This document shows, piece by piece, positions 47,601-59,020 of a DNA stretch of 64,000 nt. The notes beneath the pieces were generated by a model. The model worked only from the letters and a program-made list of their open reading frames with translations, ran no database searches and had not been told where the DNA came from. The stretch covers positions 395,179,217-395,243,216 of the forward strand of contig CM062294.1 of the NCBI GenBank assembly GCA_031216915.1, in the 5' to 3' direction. A program made the translations under genes and the position numbers. Each line of letters opens with the position of its first letter. The stretch's first letter is position 1. The stretch is from Pictodentalium vernedei (lineage: Eukaryota; Mollusca; Scaphopoda; Dentaliida; Dentaliidae).

Positions 47601-47910
47601 CACCCCTCCCCTTTTCTGGCCTTTCGTTCGCCCTACACCAGTCCACACGTACCCCTTACTTGTTCTACCCGTTCCTCGTGTCTTACCTACGCTACGTCTC
47701 GCTTAAGCCCATGACATCCAAGTCCTCTGCCTCAGTCAATGTAGCAATTTCACTTACTTTCCGGTGGATACCCTGGATGTTGCTATAACCCACTTTCAGG
47801 GTACCGAGAATCATTGGCTTCCGCCTAATGGTCCCATTGTTTTCTGGCGCTAGCCGTAGCAAACTTATTCTGTCCCCCTCGCTATTGTTCACCCCACCTG
47901 TGTCCACTCT
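44640..47910 (-). pseudogene. LINE ORF2: endonuclease, RT and zinc finger, broken
   Basis: Endonuclease start LKVGYSNIQGIHRKVSEIAT (about 47800) and ...DLDVMGLSET, then GRGVGMYIKQDLKPSL (47600). RT: FIHKKGEKDVLDNYRGI (46300), ...IQNGFRKGRRVTDHLF, and catalytic FFADDMVLV (about 45765). Thumb-like PSITYGTEVVPL (45385). Carboxy-terminal CX2CX7HX4C finger CQLCNLGVVESLGHFLLEC (about 44835). These are the nicking and target-primed reverse transcription activities of non-LTR elements. Confidence 0.85.
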
Positions 47911-47949
47911 TGTTATACTTGCCCCTGACCTCCCACCCCGCCCCTCTCA

Positions 47950-49100
47950 AAAAAGGCTCCGCTACCCATAGAATTTTATCCCCCAATACCCGTTTTACCA
48001 TCCTGCTAAGATGCAGCCCATCACGCTCGTACATTCTCGCGTTGCCCTAAAACGTGTCACGATGGTCGATAAAGGGTATTCCCGGTCAACACAGTAGTCC
48101 TCCAACTCATCATTCAGCACCAAAAACCCTTGAGTTCATTCGTCCCCACCCCCAAGGACAGAAAGGACCCCGGATACAACTACTCTTGCATTCCTACTTT
48201 GCAGTTTGCTGACTAAACCTCTGTACGACTCCACCAAAACTTACTGACCTTCTCTCCCTGACATTGTTGTTCCCCACATGGACCACCACTTCCGGATCCG
48301 ATCCCACCCTGCCACAATACCATCTACCTTGTCCCCCAGATCCTCCACATTCGCCCCGGAAAGCACAAAACTGTTCGATTAGAACTATCAGGATCACAAA
48401 CCACATTGTCAGTAACACGTACAATGCTGCTCCCTGCTACAACTAATTTTCTTCTTCACCCCCCAGTTCCTATATCATCTGCAACTCGCCTCGCTTTGCA
48501 TGCACCTGGCCCCTCTTCCTCTTCACCGCCCTCCTTACCCCATCTGGCCTATCAACATCAGCAGCCACCTCTCCCCCTCAATGTCCCCCTCATTCTCATC
48601 CCCTGGGGTATCGGAATCTAAAACTCTGAACCTATTCTCTAAACACCACCTAGCAACATTGGTAGCCTTACACCGACTCTGGCCTGACACTACGCAACCC
48701 TGTCCTGACACAACCTTCCGAATTTTCCTACTAGATCCCCCCTTCTCGGTTACACCTCCCCTCCCCCCACATCAAGCATTCTTCGCCCACGTTTCCTGCC
48801 TCCCTGTTTCCTCCTTGAGTCCACGACATTCATTGGGGTGACTCCAGATACACCAGCCCTCCCAAACCTCCCTTTCAGCTCCGCAATGTCCCGCTCGAAT
48901 CCAACACATTTCTCTAACAACTGTGAAATATCCCTACAGCTGTCACATACCCCACTACTATCCATTGGCCGACCACCACCATACCTCATATCACACTGCC
49001 TGCATGCCTGTGTATCCTCAATCTCCCCCACCTGCACTCCTCGATTCACCTGCCCCCTTAAATAATCATACTTACCTCCGTCTGGACACCCGTCGAGCAC
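47950..49100 (-). pseudogene. LINE ORF1 with cysteine-rich part and SGNH esterase
   Basis: The upstream frame (49100-48750) has DTQACRQCDMRYGGG and GVCDSCRDISQLLEKC, two CxxC pairs, then a basic KQGGRKRGRRM. Downstream, VVHVGNNNVRERRSVSFG (about 48280) is the block III/oxyanion region of SGNH/GDSL hydrolases found in ORF1 of CR1 and some L2 elements. The role of the esterase is unknown; membrane or nucleoprotein effects have been proposed for the family. Confidence 0.7.
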
Positions 49101-49130
49101 TTACTATTCATGTTTTACAAATATAATAAG

Positions 49131-49834
49131 TGTGGGGCCTAATGACCGAAATCGGCAAAACACAAAACACGCGAAAAAAGGCAACTAACGTAAATAAATT
49201 TAAACTCGGGAAAACCTATCACCTAAACTTCCTTATTTCACTCTATAATCCACCCCTAATGCACATACAGACTAAATATAAAATCACACTTTCCTGAAAT
49301 AAAACTAATAAAAAGGAATACTTATAAACAGCTCTGGAACACAATCTCGACTTCTCTTCGTGAGTAGTATGTCGTGGAAGATTAGTATTTCCATGATCCG
49401 AAATTATTTCTTTTTTAAAAAAATATTTTATTTCTTGAAACAGAAATAGGTTTGGCAAACAGGCTATGCCTATAAATAGCCTCACCCTATATCAGTAAAC
49501 GATAAATTAATAGAATGGTGCAGGTGCAAATGGAGATAAGGGCATGTATCCTTAAAAAGTTATTTAATATAGTCTGGACACAGACGGCGAAATGTTGTGC
49601 ACTGTACATTTCTCTATCTCCTTTGGTAGAACAATAGTAAGTTTGACGTTGTGTTAATTTTTTGTGAGCCCGACTAGTGAACACTTCTCGCAGACCCACG
49701 GAGTTAGCCAGCAAATTCATACGCACTTATGTATATATAAACATATACACGCATATACATACGTACGCACGCATGTATGTACATATAAACACATACATAT
49801 GCATACATATACATCATATGGCTCATCAAAACGC
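49131..49834. other. Spacer between two LINEs with microsatellite
   Basis: No gene recognised. 49718-49813 is an impure (TACATA/ACGC) simple tract next to the 3' end of the minus-strand LINE fragment, probably its tail. Confidence 0.5.
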
Positions 49835-51035
49835 TTCGTGTCCGTGAGGAATGTATGCACTCTGTTCACAATAATTTCATTTTCATTTCGACTAAATCGT
49901 GCGTTCCCAAAGAGTAGGTCTGAAAATAATACGTTTAAATCAAGCAAACTCTGCACCAGAATATTCCGCTTATCTGCGTAAAGCGGACACTGCAAGAAGT
50001 AGTGTTCTGGGGTTTCATATACGTAACCACAATTACATCTGGGATTTTCTATGACGAATCTTTCGAATTTATGTTCCTTTTAAATTACTACACCCCAATC
50101 GGAGTCTACACCATAGAATTTGATTTGTCCTCTTGCCAACTCCATAGTATCATGGAACACAAATGTCCACACTTGTCAAACCTTTTTTGAAAGAATATAA
50201 CGTCAAACAGTTGCGAGTAGAGGGGTCAAAGGCGTTCCATAATCGTATCGTCGCTGGCAAGAAAGAACAGTAGTAACTCACTATGCGATAAAGTATCTCA
50301 CGAAGGGAGTCAGTTGATCTCAATGACTGTGACGTAACATTTTGGTTTGGCACCAGTAGAGATAATTACCTTGGGGTAACTCCATTTTTCATTTTGTAAA
50401 CACTGAAAGTTTGTGACGTCTTCTGTGCTCACTCAATGTTATAAAACCCGTTTTGTCGTACAAAAGTCGGTGACTAGACCCCCTTGTTGCCCCACAAATA
50501 GTGCGTAACGCATCAAGTTGCGGGTTTTCAAGCTGATCTAGTTTTCTTGCCGAGCAGTTATCCCAAATAACATCCGCATAGTCAAAAAGTGGTAAAATAA
50601 AAGACTTGTATAGTGTCACTAACGCTGTTCTAGATATGCTGTACTTGAGGCTGCGTAGGCAGTTTATCATTAGGCTTACTTTAAGTACTATGCTGTCTAC
50701 GTGGGCATCCCACGTACCAGAACTATGGAAATAAAATCCTAGGTGTTTATGGGTACTTATTTCAGAAATATAGGCGCACCTAACAGAGAAAGTGTCGGAT
50801 ACAGAGGTAAGTCTACGGCTAATGCACATGCTCACTGTTTTCTCGGGACTGAATAAAACTTGCCATGTTTTTAACCATAAACTTATCTTATTCATGTCTT
50901 GATCTAATATATCAGATGCCAATGTAGGATCCTCAACAATAAGGTACAGTGATGTGTCATCTGCATACAGACGGATATTTGAAGTAATATCATTTACAAT
51001 ATCATTATTTCTTTGCTGCATGCATTGCATTTCGA
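49835..51035 (-). mobile_element. 5'-truncated CR1/Jockey-like LINE, RT second half
   Basis: One long intact minus frame (51030-50389, 213 residues) starts just before the catalytic box, IRLYADDTSLYLIVEDP. It continues through ISTHKHLGFYFHSSGTWDAH, ALVTLYKSFILPLFDYADVI and SHRLLYDKTGFITLSEHRRR. It resumes near 50330 (CSFLPATIRLWNAFDPSTRN) and ends near 49990 with LQCPLYADKRNILV, the usual CR1-type tail motif. A different family from the LINE at 44491. Less decayed in the middle than its neighbours. Confidence 0.85.
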
Positions 51036-51129
51036 ATGTCTCCTATAGACATGTGTAAAATACTTCCACACAGGACTTGGACGTAGTTTGATCAATATTC
51101 TTAAATACAGTTACCACAAACATCAATAC

Positions 51130-51527
51130 ATTATAAAAAACACTATAACGGCAATGTTTTTGGACGGAAATGGAAGAAAATCAATAGCTCACATCTAGGG
51201 GTCACCCCAAACGAGAATACCAAGTTTAAGAGCGACCCGATAGTAAATGTTCCCTGTAGGGTGTGCCAAAGGAAAGTATTGATGCATAACTGCACTAAGT
51301 TCAAAGTTGGTTGCCAAGGGCAAAGTTTTTTGACGGAAATGGAAGGAAATCAATAGTTCCCATGTAAAGGTCACCCCCAAAAAGCATACCAAGTTTCAAA
51401 GCAATCTTATCATAAATGCGACCTGCGCGGTGTGGCACAGGAAATTGTGGACGGGTGTACCTACGGACACCGACAAACTAGACGTGGCGGTACTAGCTGA
51501 TCTTGACTTCGTCAAGATGAGCCTATA
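51130..51527 (+). mobile_element. Helentron/'pearl'-like array, truncated
   Basis: Two units of the 14343-16783 type (CGGCAATGTTTTTGGACGG, CACCCCAAACGAGAATACCA). The end reads GATCTTGACTTCGTCAAGAT then GAGCC, the clearest 3' hairpin of the set: CATCTTGAC loop GTCAAGATG on the other strand. The Gypsy-like gag begins at once. Confidence 0.6.
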
Positions 51528-51533
51528 AAAGAA

Positions 51534-52275
51534 TTGGAATCTCAGAGTCAAGGCTCAAATGTAATTTCACGAAGTAGATTTGATGCAACCAAACATGTTA
51601 GGCTAGTAACTCCCTTTCAAGAAAAAGAAGTTGATGAATATTTTTCACATTTTGAAAAAGTGGCAGCAAGTTTAGAATGGCCAAGGGATGTCTGTACTTT
51701 GCGATTGCCATGTGGTTGTTTTCTATCTCCCGAGCTGCGTAGGCAAAGCAGTGGTTATGACTGTTAAAGAGGCTATATTTGTTCCAGAGGCCTATAGGAA
51801 AAATTTAGAAATTATATTGAAAATGAAAATCAAGTGGTATTTACCAGAGAAAACACAAATTTATTTGACAGGTGGTGTCATTCCAAAGGAATAGGGAATA
51901 ATTTCTTAAAATAAAAGGAAACAATTCTAATTGAACAGTTTAAAGGGATATACCTTGATACAAAGGCTCACCTGGATGAACAAAACGTTGACACTTTAAA
52001 CAAAGTTGCAGTGTCAGCAGATGACTATGCCTTAACTCATAAAATGAGTCGGAAATCCTCGAAGTTTTGGCCCCACAAGAAATCTTTCCAAAGTGTACCT
52101 AGATCAGCCTCAGATAAAAGACACCCTTCCAATCCTCCAATCCAAATTTAATAAGAAGTCTAACGAGAATAATCCCTCTGATGTCAACCCTACACCATTA
52201 CGACCAAACAGTTCAAGTGAAACTTGTAATTATTGCAAAACAGCGGGCATTTATTTTATGACTGCGGGTTGTTAA
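51534..52275 (+). pseudogene. Gypsy gag fragment
   Basis: FDATKHVRLVTPFQEKEVDEY and FSHFEKVAASLEWPRDV (51565-51690) match SCAN-like gag starts. A shifted frame gives TVKEAIFVPEAYRK. A zinc-knuckle-like CNYCKTAG at about 52228 lacks the expected His. It would form the particle shell. Confidence 0.65.
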
Positions 52276-52429
52276 AAAAGAAAATTGAGTCCTCTACTTC
52301 ACAGAATGCCCTAGCATTTGCTCCATGTCGTGAATATAATGTAATAAAGAAGATACTTTAGAAAATTGTAAGCCATTTATTTCTGAAGGCTTTGTTTCGT
52401 TTCCCGTGAGGGGGAAAAGCAGTGTTACT

Positions 52430-52690
52430 TACAAATAAGAATACTGAGAGAGACAGGGGCTACTCGGTCTTTAATGTTAGAAGGAATTTTGTCATTTTCT
52501 GGAAAAAGTGCTACAAGGGCACAATTTCCAGTTCTTGGTATTGAGTCAGGCTCTTTGAATCACTCTTCATAAAAATAAATTTAAGAAGTAGTTCAGTAAA
52601 TGCGACTGTCAAAGTAGGAATCAGACCTACTCTACCTGTAAAAGGCATTTCTTTATTACTGGGAAATGACTTCGTAGGAACAAAGTCAAT
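52430..52690 (+). pseudogene. Gypsy aspartic protease remnant
   Basis: LRETGATRSLMLEG (about 52448) where the active site is normally D-[ST]-G-A, so the catalytic Asp is Glu here. Then GKSATRAQFPVLGIESGS and LLGNDFVGTKS (about 52660), the flap and second-lobe motifs. Confidence 0.6.
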
Positions 52691-53159
52691 GTAGAACGGC
52701 AGGTGGTGGAAAGGCCAAGCACAGATGAAAAGTTGGAGGAATGTTTCCCTCTTGCCTTTCCAGCATGTGATGTGACTCGGTCCATGTCAAAGAAATCTGA
52801 GGTTGATAACAATCTCAATAGCGTTGATTTGAACAGTAAAGCTGAGGATAATAACAATCTAAGGATTAGTGATTCTGAAGACATTGATTTGTCTGAAACA
52901 TTTCTGAGTTAATGTGATGACTCCTCCAAATATTATAAAGAAACGATTACACCTGAACGTGATAGGGACCTCCTTAAATGTCATTTCCAGGCCTTCTTTA
53001 ATTCAAGAACAGGGAAGTGATCCTGATCCTGCCGGGCCACTTGAAAACGCTCTTACGCAGGACGAAGCTAAAAACGTTCCTGCTTGTTATTTAAAAAAAA
53101 TATGGTGTTTTCATGGGGAAATGGCGATCACCAGAAGCACCCTCAAATAGTGAGTGGGA

Positions 53160-53970
53160 GGTCATTTATCAAGTAGTTGTCCACACTAAATACCGAATGA
53201 AATAATACGCTTGGCTCATGAAAATCCAATGGCTGGACATTTGGGAGTGATAAAAACCTGCTCTCGTGTTCAGCAGTGTATATACTGGCCCAAGCTTTGA
53301 CAGGATGTTGTCGAATTTTGTAAAACCTGCCGCACCTGTCAAATTGTAGGGAAACTCAACCCCCCCCCCCCCCCTTCAACAAATCCCCGTTTTTGAGGAG
53401 CCATTTAGTGGAATTATTATTGATTTTGTTGGCCCGGTGCCTAGAACAAGATCTGGAAATGAATATCGGCTTACCATCAAGTGTGCTTCTAAACGATTTG
53501 GGCGATTCCTCTGTGAAATATTAAAACTAAGAGTGCAGTGAAGGCTTTGACAAAGTTTTTCACAACTTTCGGTCTACCGCGGTCAGTGCAGACCAAGGCT
53601 CACATTTTATGTCAAACATTTTCCAGCAGGTAATGTATGAGCTAAAAATTGAACAGTACACATAACTGTCTACCATCCCGAAAGTCAAGGAGCATAGAAC
53701 GTTTCCATCACACATTGAAGACCACGATAAAGGCCTATGGGGAAGATAATGAAACGAACTGGGATGAAGGAATAAATCTCCTTTTATTTGTAGAAGGTGA
53801 GGCTGCACATGAATCTCTGGGGTTCAGCCCTTTTGAGTTAGTATTTGGATACCCAGTGAGGAGTCCACTCACTGTTTGTTTTGAAGGAGAAACGACTCGG
53901 GGAAGAGCCTTTAACGGAAAATTGAATAGGCCCAGGGGAATGGCCAATAAACATTTATCGGAAGACTAGA
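53160..53970 (+). pseudogene. Gypsy integrase, upstream of RT
   Basis: HHCC zinc domain: HENPMAGHLGVIKTCSRV ... CKTCRTC (53213-53340). Catalytic core start FSGIIIDFVGPVPRTRSGNE (53405). Second block VKALTKFFTTFGLPRSVQT-like (53535-53590) and a third with RFHHTLKTTIKAYGEDNE (53700). Conserved end ESLGFSPFELVFGYPV. At least two frameshifts and a C-run (53361) break it. Its place before RT is the Gmr1 hallmark. Confidence 0.75.
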
Positions 53971-54389
53971 GTCACATGAAGACCTGGTATGATAACAAAA
54001 GGAAAGATTTCGCACTTTTAAACCCGGGGACAAGGTGCTTGTGTTATTTCCAGTAAAGCGCAATGCTTTACAAGTAAGATATTCGAACCTTTATATTGTT
54101 AAGCCCAAGATCAGTGACATTGATTATGTTGTTGAGACTCCTGAGAGACTCAAAATACTCAGCTGTTACATATAAATATGCTAAAAATATACTATGAGAG
54201 AGAACCAAACTCAGTCTCAACAGTCACCCGCATGGATGAGGTGGAAAATCCTGTGGAGGATATTGATGAAAATAGACATAATATACCTTTGAAGTTGCAG
54301 AACTCCGATGTTCTGAAAAATCTACATAATACAATACATGTTTTTTACTTCCTGACCAAAGAAAGGATTTTGTTAATTTAATTTTAGAA

Positions 54390-55735
54390 TATCAACACAC
54401 ATTTCCAGATATGCCCAGTAGGACATCTGTTATTTTTCACGAAGTTGACGTGGGAGGGGCGAACGCCATCAAATGGCATCCATAACAATTGAATCCTTTC
54501 AAAGCTGAGATCATGTGAAAGGAAGTACAATATATGGTTATATGCTGGACAATGATATCATTGACCTAGCCATAGCAACTGGGGAGTGCCCTGTATACTT
54601 GTCCCAAAGCCCGAAGGGGGTTACAGATTTTGTACGGATTACTGAAAAGTGAATAGCCTCGCCAAAACAGACAATTACCCAATTCCAAGAAATGATGACT
54701 GTATTGATAAACTTGGCCATGCTAAATTTGTGACAAAATTTTACTTGTTAAAGGGTTGTTGGCAAGCCCCTTTAACATAAAGAGGAAAAGAAATATCTGC
54801 TTTTATTACCCATTTGGGTTGTATCAATATAAAGATATTCCTTTCGTCATAAACAAATTCTCTGTTAACGTTACAGCGCATGGTTAACCACTTAATTGCA
54901 GATCTAGATGACTGTGGAGCTTTTATTGATGATGTTATTATACACAGAGATACAAATCGGCCTGATCATCTAAAGCACTTTCAGATATTTTTTGATAAAG
55001 TGGCCAAGCCAATCTAACTATCAACTTGGTAAAATCAGAATTTGGCAAAGCAACTGCCAATTATTCAGGCCATGTTGTGGGTCAGGGACAAGAGAGACCA
55101 GTTGAGGCCATCGTTGATGCAATTGTCAATTTTCCAGTACCAAGCTCTAAAAAAGACCTCATGAGATTCTTTGGCATGGCTGGATATCATAGAAAGTTTT
55201 GTTTAAATTTCACAGATGTTGTCTCCCCTATGACCAATTTATTGTGCGAAAGGGTTAAGTTTGTTTGAACCGAAGAGTGCCAGAAATCCTTCGACAGAAT
55301 AAAAACAGTATTAAGGAATTCCCCTATCCTGGCCAGCCCCGATTATGAAAAGCCCTTCAAATTATTTATAGATACAAGTGACAATGGAGCAAGTGGGTAT
55401 ATTGGCCGCGAAGATTACCAAGGTATTGGTCACCTTGTGTGTTATTTCTCAAGAAAATTTCTCAAACATCAAAAGAATTATTCTACAATAGAAAATGAAA
55501 GTTTGTCTTTAGTTTTTAGCTCTAACGCATTTTGATGTATATCTAGGAACCACTCATTCCCCACTTACAGTTTATACCGATCATAATCCCTTAACTTTTA
55601 TCAATGAAATGAAAAACAAAAATCAAAGATTATTGTTGTGGAGCTTCGCCCTGCAAGGATATAATATGGACATCAGGCATATTTCGGAAAGAGTTAATGC
55701 TGTAGCAGATGCTCTTTCCAGAATAACCTAATTTA
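54390..55735 (+). pseudogene. Gypsy reverse transcriptase and RNase H
   Basis: RT: VPCILVPKPEGGYRFCTDY (54585), TDNYPIPRNDDCIDKLGHAK (54668), and FIDDVII (about 54926), where Gypsy RT has YxDD-type motifs. Then GHVVGQGQERPVEAIVDAIV and LMRFFGMAGYHRKFCLNF (55070-55210). RNase H: KPFKLFIDTSDNGASGY (55350), YTDHNPLTFI (55574), VNAVADALSRI (55694). The stop TAA follows at 55728-55730. In-frame stops lie at several places. Confidence 0.8.
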
Positions 55736-56726
55736 AAATAATCAAATCAGTATATATAGTTTATTATCAAATTTTGTTAAGATTTTCATATGTGTGTATT
55801 GTAAACCAGCCAAAGTCTACAAAAATTATAAAACAAAAAAGTTTTCAGTACCCTCAAACTTTTTCTGTCAAGGAAGGGCGTGTTGTGGCCCCATATTATA
55901 ATATCAGATTTGATATATCTTGGTTAATAATTATACACAATTAATAAATTTCTGAGGTCATTTTTTAATTAGAATAAGCAGACTCTAGCTTGTGCAATCA
56001 CTTATTTGCAATGAGAGGCCTTTGAATGAACCTATCAACATGTTTACAGATACGGTTACACAGATTCTATTTTTAGTTCACCGTTGCTCACTGATTGTTG
56101 ACCACACTCGTTTATTTCAAATTAGAAAGAATTATCTAGAAGCATAATGAGGTGTCTTCATTCGGCCAATCGCAATTAAAGGAAAATAGAACATTTAAGA
56201 AATTTCTTATTCTGGAACTTTCAATGTAAGACTATATAAACAATCACTGTAGACAGATTTCATACCTTCCCTTCATGCAGCAATAATTGAACATTGCGGA
56301 TTATTATTACAGGGCAGTGCATTAGTTTTAAAGCAGCTGGGAAATATTATATTTTCTTTGGAATAATTTTGAGATCTGTGCATTTTTGTGTATTGGAAAA
56401 ACGTTTCCAAAAGAGAATTTTGAAGAGAATTCATTCTTCTTCTGAACGAGAATTTTCTTTTGTGAAAATCCATGTTCCTAGTGGATTATTTTAAAACTAC
56501 CTGTGGCGCCAATACTTATTGGACATTAATTCCATTTGAATTTTACTGAGTGCGTCTTTGGAATTTATCGGAGACTGCTGAAATTTCCGAGTGAACATTT
56601 CATTACATTTTATTGGATACTGTTTCTGCAGAAACATTTTTGGACATTATAATAACAGCGCAAAAAATTCTTCATCTTTGGCTTACTGGATTCTATTAAA
56701 CTTTATTTGGGATTAAGTGATAGATA

Positions 56727-57053
56727 CAGTGCGTGGAGAGTGCATTATCACTAAATCACCCACAGAGTGGAGATTCAACCCAAGCAAAAATTGCAAAATT
56801 GTTGCAAAGCATAACAATCACAAGCAAAGTTCCAGCCAATGGACCTCCGGGTTATACCCGGAGGTCCATTGGCTGAAACATTGCTTGTGTTTTTGCTTGT
56901 TCCAGCCAATGGACCTCCGGCTATAACCCGGAGGTCCATTGGCTGAAACATTGCTTGTGTGTTTTTGTCCACATGTACAGAATTAGAAATGATACTTTGG
57001 GTGTTAACTCCACTCCCCGGGTGATTTACTTACAATCCACTCTCCACGTACTG
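56727..57053. mobile_element. TA-flanked MITE with two internal hairpins
   Basis: Ends CAGTGCGTGGAGAGTG and CACTCTCCACGTACTG, flanked by TA on both sides, and inner TAAATCACCC inverted as GGGTGATTTA. TA target and CAGT ends suggest Tc1/mariner. Confidence 0.75.
56829..56966. repeat. Two tandem 70-bp hairpin units
   Basis: Each unit has a perfect 20-bp stem, CAGCCAATGGACCTCCGGGT or a one-base variant with its complement, then AAACATTGCTTGTGT. The units start at 56829 and 56899. Confidence 0.9.
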
Positions 57054-57248
57054 TATTTCTGTTTTCATTTTTTCTGAAAACCAAATAGTGTAAAAGAGTT
57101 TGCATCATTTTCGTGTCGAATTATTTTTGTTATTAAATTTTAGAATTGTTAAGTTCAAGCTATTGTTGTTGATTCTCATATTTCTTTCTGCTACCATTAA
57201 TATTATTTTTACAACATAACAGTCATAAGCTCTCAGAAAACCAATGAA

Positions 57249-58375
57249 AGTGTCAATGACACTGAAGCTTAACTTGACTGCGTGTAGTGTTTGATGAAAA
57301 GGACAATGTTCAATATTTATGAAAGAATTACGAAATAAGACAAGAATTGTGATAATTGAGAATATGTTAATTCCTGTTCCCTACGTGGTATGTTCTCAAT
57401 AACAATAATTTGAGGCGTAGAATGTACTAAAGAATTGAGGCCTGGGTTGATGTGGCCTTCTCAGTTCATGTATGCCAACCAAAGTTACCAGGTTACAGTA
57501 AAATCATTCCAAAATGAGTCATCCTACCAACTTACAATGAAATCCCTTCGTAAATATGACTCGTATACTTTGCTAACGGAATCTAGGTCATGTGCCGGTC
57601 CGGCGGTCATCACTGATCGATCGTGACCAAAATAGGACCATCTCATCTAGATATCATACCGAGTTATTCTGCCATGTTACAATAAAATCCCTTCATAAAA
57701 ACAACCTGCAGACAGTTCTAAAGGAATCTAGGTCACGTCATCAGGCGGCGGTGACGGTTGACCGATCGTGACCAAAATAGGTCAGTCTCATCTAGACATC
57801 ATACCAAGTTATCCTGCCAGGTTACAACGAAATCGCTTCGCAAGTATGAACTGAAGACTGTGTTAAACAAATCTAGGTCGCCTGACGTGCGGCCGTCACA
57901 ACTGAGGGTTAATGGCCAAAATATGACGTTCTCGTCTAGCCATTATACAGAGTCATCCTACTAATTTACGATGAACTCTCTTCATAAATGCAATATGTAG
58001 ACCGTTCTAAACGAATCTGGGTAACGTGCCCTTGTGCCCTTGACCGAACCCGGCCAAATAGGACGTTCTCATCTAGTCATTATACGGAGTCATTCTACCA
58101 AGTTACAATGAAATCCCTTCATAAATACGACCTGTAAACTGTCCTAAAGGTTTTTGAGTTTCGTCCTGCGCAGCCGTAATGGTTGACCGATTACGACCAA
58201 AAGGGGACTTTCTCATCTAGACATGACCTCGAACCTGCATATGAAATTTCGTGATGATCGGGCAAGAACTCTGGGGTGTAGCCTGTGCTACAGGAATGTG
58301 TACAGACTTACGGACTCACAGAGTTCAGCATGCGTGGTGGCAATAGCTCATCTTGCCTTTGTTAAGTTAAGCTAA
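57249..58375 (+). mobile_element. Helentron/'pearl'-like array, copy related to 35883
   Basis: Starts AGTGTCAATGACACTGAAGC and shares the whole 240-bp leader and unit type with 35883-36852. About six units with GGTTACAATGAAATCCCTTC. Ends AGCTCATCTTGCCTTTGTTA then AGTTAAGCTAA. Confidence 0.65.
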
Positions 58376-59020
58376 AAATTACCGACTGACAAAGCACAGA
58401 AAGTGCCTAAATTCAAGGGCAAACAACATTTTCATTCTCAACCTTTGGAGGGAGGGGGAGCTAAAATCAACTTTGATAAGTTTGTACTGCAATAAAACAG
58501 GTGCCCCGACAGGCAGGCAGTCTTTAGGTACACTTTCCAGCATAGTCTGTACGTCACTTCCCCTCGACATATTATCCTTGCCCCCTAACTTTGATACCTG
58601 GCTGTGCGCCTACTTTCAAGTCACTTTCAAGTTCCATTCTAAGAGCCTTGTCAGTTGTTGTAAGCAAGACTTGGCTGCCTACATAGGCAGCCAAGACTGG
58701 CCTAGAAACAACTGCAAAGCAAGGTAACATAGACTGACAAAGTGTAGGGAACGCACATAAATATCCCCAGCCGTTTAACAGTTATAATAACAGCTTAATA
58801 AAGATTTACAGTGACTGGACTGATTATGATTTCATGTGACTGTTTATTATCAAACTTACAGCATGTACTAAACCCGGCAGCCAAGGCTTCCCTAGACACA
58901 GAATATAGACTTAAACACTGTAGTAAAAAGGCATAAATATTTCCAGGAAATTAAGTGTTAATAGTATAAGAACAGTTTAATAGAGATTACAGAGAAAAGA
59001 TTGATTACGGTTGCAAGTGG
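58376..59020. other. Repeat-bearing spacer
   Basis: A hairpin AAGCAAGACTTGGCTGCCTA/TAGGCAGCCAAGACTGG (58660-58697) and two related copies of about 180 bp (58690-58850 and 58870-59010; GGCAGCCAAG, CATAAATAT, AACAGTTTAATA). The AGACTTGGCTGCC hairpin is like that inside the hAT MITE at 22480. It should include the 3' UTR of the following minus-strand gene. Confidence 0.45.

Larger units (their letters stand above)
44491..49130 (-). mobile_element. Nearly full-length Jockey/CR1/L2-type LINE
   Basis: About 4.6 kb on the minus strand with the order zinc-rich ORF1 region, SGNH esterase, APE endonuclease, reverse transcriptase, CCHC-like finger, (TTA)n tail. Many stops and frameshifts, so inactive. 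Plus-strand frames here are shadows. Confidence 0.85.
51530..57216 (+). mobile_element. Ty3/Gypsy-like element with Gmr1-type domain order
   Basis: Order along the strand is gag, protease, integrase, RT, RNase H, then a polypurine tract and a probable 3' LTR. The normal Gypsy order puts integrase last. The sequences are Gypsy-like (HHCC integrase, RT with FIDD, LKHLQ-type thumb). This combination is known as Gmr1-like. No 5' LTR was found, so it is 5'-truncated. Many stops and frameshifts. Confidence 0.75.
55881..57216 (+). repeat. Probable 3' LTR of the Gypsy-like element
   Basis: Begins TGTTGTGGCCCC just after the polypurine tract AAGGAAGGG (55871-55879) and ends TTTTTACAACA, so TGTTGT...ACAACA ends are inverted. 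A TATA box (CTATATAAACAA) lies at about 56231. It contains a Tc1/mariner-type MITE at 56727-57053. No second copy to compare with, so limits are tentative. Confidence 0.5.
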
